From: JANMZR01 sp031383555
GTDB taxonomy: Bacteria > Bacteroidota > Bacteroidia > Cytophagales > Spirosomataceae
Assembly: GCA_031383555.1 (NCBI GenBank)
Contig: JANMZR010000427.1
Location: 1 to 11,276, forward strand
Reading direction: 5' to 3'
Length of the DNA stretch: 11,276 nt
A model generated the notes under the pieces. It worked only from the letters and a program-made list of their open reading frames with translations. It had not been told where the DNA came from and did no database searches. The translations under genes and the position numbers were made by a program. Each line of letters opens with the position of its first letter. The stretch's first letter is position 1. This document shows positions 7,224-11,276 of this stretch, in pieces.

Positions 7224-7745
7224 TTATCCACTTATTGGAATATTGACGATGGTATTGTCCCATTTTATAAGCATTTCACTTCCGCTTTCCACATCTGTAA
7301 AATCAATAATTAACATTTCTAGAGGTACATCAAGTTTTTTAGACTTAGCAGTTACCCTCAATACATCCCGCCTTTCATCATATTCAGTACCCCATTGGCC
7401 TGTTTCACTGTTAATCACAACCATCCAATCGGTTGGTCCGGGTATCGTCCAAAGCGTATATGTGCCAGCTTTAAGCTTTTTACCAGCAAAATTTACATCT
7501 TTTGTAAAACGAATTATAGTAGCCTCATTGGCTCCTGTTCGCCAAATTTTACCATATGGAACAAGACCTCCGAAAATTTCCCTGCCTTTTTTATAGGGCC
7601 TGCAATATTCAACGGTCATTTCTATACCGTTTTTTTCATGATGAGCAGTTGAAGAAGGGCTATGTGATTTGGTCAAAAACCGGTTACCAACAAAATATAT
7701 AGCCACAATAGCGGCAATAATCAAGATAATTTTTAAATATCTCAT
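7224..7745 (-). CDS. DUF2911 family protein, membrane-anchored
   Basis: A 173-residue protein of the DUF2911 family, common in Bacteroidota and of unknown function. Residues 4-22 form a hydrophobic N-terminal segment (a signal anchor or uncleaved signal peptide), so the domain is probably periplasmic. The family core is clear: VEYCRPYKKGREIFGGLVPY (residues 45-64), then GKIWRTGANEATIIRF (65-80), LKAGTYTLWTIPG (91-103) and WMVVINSETGQWGTEYD (107-123). No lipobox cysteine follows the hydrophobic segment. Relatives usually carry a cleaved signal peptide, so the anchor form here is a mild variation. It is divergently oriented from nuoL and shares a 120-bp promoter region with it, and lies 142 bp upstream of the SPFH gene. 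No catalytic residues are known to me for this family, and I assign no function. Confidence 0.88.
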   Translation of the reverse strand: MRYLKIILIIAAIVAIYFVGNRFLTKSHSPSSTAHHEKNGIEMTVEYCRPYKKGREIFGGLVPYGKIWRTGANEATIIRFTKDVNFAGKKLKAGTYTLWTIPGPTDWMVVINSETGQWGTEYDERRDVLRVTAKSKKLDVPLEMLIIDFTDVESGSEMLIKWDNTIVNIPISG

Positions 7746-7784
7746 GAAAGTTCTTTGGTTTTTGATTTACAAAATTTTGAATAC

Positions 7785-7792
7785 CAAAGTTA
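7785..7792 (-). promoter_or_regulatory. Candidate -7 element for the DUF2911 gene
   Basis: Read on the minus strand this is TAACTTTG, an exact TAnnTTTG match 40 bases upstream of the ATG at 7745. A TTTG (7819-7816 on the minus strand) lies 23 bp further upstream, slightly more than the usual spacing. It overlaps one arm of an inverted repeat CTTTGGT (7753-7759) / ACCAAAG (7783-7789). Confidence 0.4.
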
Positions 7793-7806
7793 GTTGAAAT
7801 CCATAA

Positions 7807-7814
7807 TATTTTTG
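7807..7814 (+). promoter_or_regulatory. Candidate -7 element for nuoLM
   Basis: TATTTTTG matches TAnnTTTG exactly on the plus strand, 52 bases before the nuoL ATG, giving a leader of about 45 nt. No -33 TTTG at the usual spacing was seen; the nearest (7776-7779) is 27 bp upstream. It lies back to back with the DUF2911 box, only 14 bases apart. Confidence 0.35.
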
Positions 7815-7865
7815 CCAAAACACTTATTTTTAAGGATATTTGCCTAAATATTCAAATACTATCTA

Positions 7866-9713
7866 ATGCCAGATTCAAATCTGATCAGTTTAATATTGTT
7901 TTTCCCATTTTTAGCTTTTGTAGTTTGTCAATTTTTTGGTAAGAAAAATCAAAATTTTGCAGGTTACTTTTTTTGTTTATTTGTTCTAATATCGTTGCTA
8001 TTGAGTTTTTTGTTGTTTACCAATAATTATGAAATTCCTCAAAAGTCATTAAACTATCAATGGTTCAAAGTTTCGAATTATGAACTTAACCTTTCATTTT
8101 TATTAGATAAATATACATACAAGATGCTAATTCTTGTAAATTTTATAAGCCTTATGGTTGGTATTTTTTCCATCGCCTATTTGGAACATGACAACAAAAA
8201 ACATAGGTATTTTGGGTTTATAGGCCTATTTCTATTTGCGATGATAGGTATAGTCATCTCTGGAAACCTATTCCAAATGTATTTTTTTTGGGAGTTGGTT
8301 GGCTTTAGCTCGTATTTATTGATTGGCTTTTGGTTTACAAAACCAGAAGCAATTGAAGCCTCAAAAAAGGCCTTTTTGATTAACCGAATTGGCGATATTT
8401 CATTCTTAATAGGAATTTTCCTTTTATTCAATCAATTGGGAAATACTGATATTATCAATTTGGGCTTTTCGGAAACTTCTATTGATAATCAGACAATAAT
8501 AGGGCTCCTTTTATTTGGCGGTTGCATGGCAAAGTCAGCTCAATTTCCGTTGCATACTTGGTTACCCGATGCGATGGAAGGCCCCACGCCCATTTCAGCT
8601 TTAATTCATGCAGCAACTATGGTGGCGGCAGGTATTTATCTTATTATCAGAGTATTTCCAATATTTACAACAACAGCTTTAATTGTTATTTCTATAATTG
8701 GTTGTATTACTATGCTTTTGGGTGGTTTTAAAGCTATAATTCAAAATGATATTAAAAAAGTATTAGCCTATTCAACAATTTCACAATTAGGCCTAATGGT
8801 TTTGGCCGTTGGGGCTTCCACTCCTGATTTTGCTTTTAACCATTTATTAACACATGCCTTTTTTAAGGCAGGCCTATTTTTATCAGTTGGTTCCGTCATT
8901 TACTCCATACACAATTCCAATATCACAATCGATGGTCAAAATATGTTTTTAATGGGAGGCATTCGTAAAAAGCTTCCAATAACATTTGTTTGTTATTTGT
9001 TTTGTGCTGCAGCAATGATAGGCTTACCTTTATTTTCGGGCTATGTTTCTAAGGATCAAATAATTGAAACTTGGCAGCACAAAACAGGTATATTTAGCCA
9101 ATCAATATTTGTTTGCTTGCTTATATCGGCCTTATTGTCAGCAATTTATATGATGAGACAAACTTGGTTAGTCTTTATAAAAAAGGCAAATGAAACGTCA
9201 ATTCATTTAACTAAATTGAATGAAAATTCTATTTATATTAAAATTCCAATTATAGTATTGGCACTTTTTTCAACATTTATAATCATTCCAATTCTAGAAA
9301 TTCCTTTTCCAAAAATAAATTTTATTGCTATTTTAAGTACTTCAGTTGCTTTGGCTGGTTTAATTATTGCCTATTTGAACAGAAACCTTAGTTTTAACTT
9401 TTCAAATAAATCAATCGTTGACTCTATTTCCAATAGTTTAATAGTTCAAAATACAATTTCTATTTCTGAAAGAGCAAAATTTTTAGATTCCAAAATATTC
9501 GATGGGGCAACAAAATTATTAACATTCTCGATGCTAAGTATGTCATCGATAGCAAGTTGGTTTGACAAATATTTAATAGATAGGTTTGTAAATTTTATTG
9601 CCAAAACAATGCAGATAATTGGGTCTAGATTTAGTAAATTACAATCAGGCCAATTCCAATGGTATATTTCGGCCTTAGTACTTTTGGTGCTGGCTATTTT
9701 TGTATTAGTTTAA
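7866..9713 (+). CDS. nuoL: NADH-quinone oxidoreductase subunit L (complex I, antiporter-like ND5)
   Basis: This is the distal proton-pumping subunit of respiratory complex I in the inner membrane. The protein is 615 residues, essentially the same length as E. coli NuoL, and hydrophobic throughout. Hallmarks are FFWELVGFSSYLLIGFW with Glu143, KSAQFPLHTWLPDAMEGPTP with Lys223 and His230, LIHAATMVAAG with His248, THAFFKAGLF with Lys334, and SGYVSKDQI with Lys396. These are the charged and histidine residues of the antiporter-like proton path. The C-terminal third contains the amphipathic lateral-helix region (about 515-590) and a final transmembrane helix (600-615), so the piston-like arm is complete. 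nuoM follows after 28 bp. The upstream gene is divergent, so nuoL starts a transcription unit here and nuoK is not adjacent. The ATG at 7866 has no clear Shine-Dalgarno sequence, as is usual in this phylum. Confidence 0.97.
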   Translation: MPDSNLISLILFFPFLAFVVCQFFGKKNQNFAGYFFCLFVLISLLLSFLLFTNNYEIPQKSLNYQWFKVSNYELNLSFLLDKYTYKMLILVNFISLMVGIFSIAYLEHDNKKHRYFGFIGLFLFAMIGIVISGNLFQMYFFWELVGFSSYLLIGFWFTKPEAIEASKKAFLINRIGDISFLIGIFLLFNQLGNTDIINLGFSETSIDNQTIIGLLLFGGCMAKSAQFPLHTWLPDAMEGPTPISALIHAATMVAAGIYLIIRVFPIFTTTALIVISIIGCITMLLGGFKAIIQNDIKKVLAYSTISQLGLMVLAVGASTPDFAFNHLLTHAFFKAGLFLSVGSVIYSIHNSNITIDGQNMFLMGGIRKKLPITFVCYLFCAAAMIGLPLFSGYVSKDQIIETWQHKTGIFSQSIFVCLLISALLSAIYMMRQTWLVFIKKANETSIHLTKLNENSIYIKIPIIVLALFSTFIIIPILEIPFPKINFIAILSTSVALAGLIIAYLNRNLSFNFSNKSIVDSISNSLIVQNTISISERAKFLDSKIFDGATKLLTFSMLSMSSIASWFDKYLIDRFVNFIAKTMQIIGSRFSKLQSGQFQWYISALVLLVLAIFVLV

Positions 9714-9720
9714 AAAAAGC

Positions 9721-9736
9721 ATATTTTTAAAAATAT
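9721..9736. repeat. 16-bp perfect AT palindrome between nuoL and nuoM
   Basis: ATATTTTTAAAAATAT is a perfect 16-bp palindrome filling most of the 28-bp nuoL-nuoM spacer, five bases before the nuoM ATG. Being all A/T with no loop, it is a poor RNA hairpin and could be a chance product of base composition. Its likely effect is to keep the nuoM start region unstructured and A/T-rich, which is inference. Confidence 0.4.
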
Positions 9737-9741
9737 TTTTA

Positions 9742-11276
9742 ATGCCAATTTTATCGATTTTAATATTTTTACCTCTTTTAGCTTCCCTTTTAGTAGCAGC
9801 AAGTCCCACAATACTCGAAAAGTATTTTAAGTGGATTACCCTAATTGCTAGTCTATTAGGCTTATCATTTGCAATAAATCTATTTTTGAATTTCGACAAA
9901 AGTACAGCTGGCTATCAATTTCTTGAGCAATTCGACTGGATTACGGTTTCTTTGGGAAGTTTAGGAACTTTATCAATTGATTACTTACTTGGGGTAGACG
10001 GCATTAGTATCTCACTGGTACTATTAGCTTCAATAATTCAAGTTATTGGGGCTATTTCATCTTTTGAAATTAAAGAAAAAACAAAAGGTTATTTTGCCAC
10101 CTACCTCCTACTTTCTGCCTCGGTAATTGGTTGCTTTTTAGCCATTGACTTTTTTCTTTTCTTTTTGTTTTTCGAATTTATGTTGCTACCCATGTACTTT
10201 CTAATTGGTATTTGGGGTGGGGAAAACAGGGAATATGCATCTATAAAGTTTTTCATTTATACTTTAGTTGGCTCTATTTTTATTTTGGTTGTGATGATTG
10301 GCATTTATATTTCTGCTATTGACCCAGTTTCAACAGCTAAATCAATAGGTTTAATTCAAAATAGCTCGTTAATTAGCCCTGAAATTATTGGAAATGTGCA
10401 AAGTTTATTAGCAAAAGGAGAAATACCAACAGAAAACTTGGTACATACTTTCGACTTTCGCTTCCTTTCAGATGGAGCCAATTTTATTCCTGATTCCTTA
10501 CTTAGCACAACTCAAGAAACCGTTTTAGGTAGTTTCCCTGCACGCTATTTGGCATTTATCTTGTTATTTTTAGGTTTCGCAATAAAGCTACCATTAGTGC
10601 CTTTTCATACATGGCTCCCTGATGCGCACGTAGAGGCACCTACAGCCATTTCGGTAGTTTTGGCCGGTACTTTACTGAAAATTGGTGGCTATGGTTTTAT
10701 CAGAATTGCTTATGCTATATTTCCTGATGCAGCTATTCATTATGCTTATTGGATTGCTATTATTGGGGTTTTCTCAATTATTTGGGGGGCATTAAATTCC
10801 TTGACAGAGAAGGATTTCAAACGGCAAATCGCCTATTCATCTGTGTCACATATGGGTTTTGTAGTCATTGGTATAGCCTCAGTAACAGCAGAAGGCATAA
10901 ACGGTGCTATTTTTCAAATGTTCTCCCATGGAATATTATCGGCAATGCTATTTTTAGTAGTTGGAGTACTTTATTTACGCACAGGCACTAAACAAATTGC
11001 TGACTTCCAAGGTGTTGCCAATAAAATGCCCATATTCACAGTTTTTGTGGCAATCGCATTTTTTGCATCATTAGGGCTACCAGCATTTTCGGGTTTCATA
11101 GGTGAATTTTTCACTTTAATGGGAAGTTTTAATTCAAGTTTATTTCCAAAATATATTTCAATACTTGCAACATTAGGAATTATAATTGGTGCAGCCTATT
11201 TTTTATGGACTTTTAGGCGAATATTTTTGGGTAAATATTGGCTAAAAAACGAAAATATTTTATTAAAAGACTTAAC
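9742..11276 (+). CDS. nuoM: NADH-quinone oxidoreductase subunit M (complex I, antiporter-like ND4; partial, 3' end off right edge)
   Basis: This is the second antiporter-like proton-pumping subunit of complex I. My translation from the ATG at 9742 is open for 511 codons to the window edge. Hallmarks are FFEFMLLPMYFLIGIWGG with Glu145, the proton-path glutamate, and IKLPLVPFHTWLPDAHVEAP with Lys282 and His289. Further matches are LAGTLLKIGGYGFIR, FKRQIAYSSVSHMGF, FQMFSHGILSA with His396, and FSGFIGEFFTL with Glu455. The distance from Glu145 to Lys282 is 137 residues against about 90 in E. coli NuoM. The extra length lies around residues 193-265, in a polar segment with NFIPDSLLS. I recall similar longer NuoM forms in other Bacteroidota, so this is probably a lineage trait. 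The gene sits 28 bp after nuoL in the same operon, and nuoN is expected next, outside the window. Confidence 0.96.
   Translation, partial: MPILSILIFLPLLASLLVAASPTILEKYFKWITLIASLLGLSFAINLFLNFDKSTAGYQFLEQFDWITVSLGSLGTLSIDYLLGVDGISISLVLLASIIQVIGAISSFEIKEKTKGYFATYLLLSASVIGCFLAIDFFLFFLFFEFMLLPMYFLIGIWGGENREYASIKFFIYTLVGSIFILVVMIGIYISAIDPVSTAKSIGLIQNSSLISPEIIGNVQSLLAKGEIPTENLVHTFDFRFLSDGANFIPDSLLSTTQETVLGSFPARYLAFILLFLGFAIKLPLVPFHTWLPDAHVEAPTAISVVLAGTLLKIGGYGFIRIAYAIFPDAAIHYAYWIAIIGVFSIIWGALNSLTEKDFKRQIAYSSVSHMGFVVIGIASVTAEGINGAIFQMFSHGILSAMLFLVVGVLYLRTGTKQIADFQGVANKMPIFTVFVAIAFFASLGLPAFSGFIGEFFTLMGSFNSSLFPKYISILATLGIIIGAAYFLWTFRRIFLGKYWLKNENILLKDL

Noticed and set aside
7243..7652. Plus-strand frames opposite the DUF2911 gene
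   Set aside because: The minus-strand frame matches the DUF2911 core throughout; the opposite frames have no recognisable features.
9721..9736. The AT palindrome as a terminator or protein-binding site between nuoL and nuoM
   Set aside because: It has no loop and no G/C pairs, and such palindromes are expected by chance in spacers this AT-rich.
10749..10991. 80-codon plus-strand frame within nuoM
   Set aside because: It is an out-of-frame shadow of the NuoM segment that encodes conserved helices.
1..11276. Defence island, mobile element, CRISPR, tRNA or rRNA
   Set aside because: No transposase, integrase, regular spaced repeats, terminal inverted repeats or RNA gene signatures were seen. 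The gene content is mainly core respiration with common Bacteroidota accessory genes.

Overview
The window comes from an AT-rich member of the Bacteroidota, most likely a Cytophagales-like or related aerobic lineage. The evidence is a Bacteroidota-style single cytochrome b SdhC next to SdhA, a very long secreted protein ending in a gliding-motility/type IX secretion (T9SS) type B C-terminal domain, a DUF2911 protein, starts without clear Shine-Dalgarno sequences, and several matches to the Bacteroidota -7 promoter element TAnnTTTG. No genus can be named from sequence reading alone.

Layout from left to right. Minus strand: sdhA (1-1617, its 3' end lies off the left edge) preceded by sdhC (1718-2386). 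These form a succinate:quinone oxidoreductase operon whose sdhB is expected off the left edge. A roughly 400-bp divergent intergenic region follows, with a degenerate repeat in the sdhC leader. Plus strand: a 949-residue multidomain secreted protein of unknown function (2791-5640). It converges on a minus-strand group: a DCC-family thiol-disulfide protein (5697-6119), an SPFH/prohibitin-like membrane protein (6176-7081) and a DUF2911 protein (7224-7745). Two hairpins sit at the convergent junction, and one of them is folded into the last codons of the DCC gene. Plus strand again: nuoL (7866-9713) and nuoM (9742 to the right edge), proton-pumping antiporter-like subunits of respiratory complex I.

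Functionally the window is dominated by the respiratory chain: succinate dehydrogenase (complex II) on the left and membrane subunits of NADH:quinone oxidoreductase (complex I) on the right. Both feed electrons into the quinone pool at the inner membrane. The middle genes are cell-envelope or redox-associated accessory genes, and their positions do not link them firmly to either complex.

I found no mobile element, CRISPR array, RNA gene, defence system or other clearly new system. The points most worth a second look are the large orphan T9SS cargo, the complex I segment that begins at nuoL behind a divergent gene instead of following nuoK, an enlarged segment in NuoM, the terminator embedded in the DCC coding sequence, and the repeat tract in the sdhC leader.
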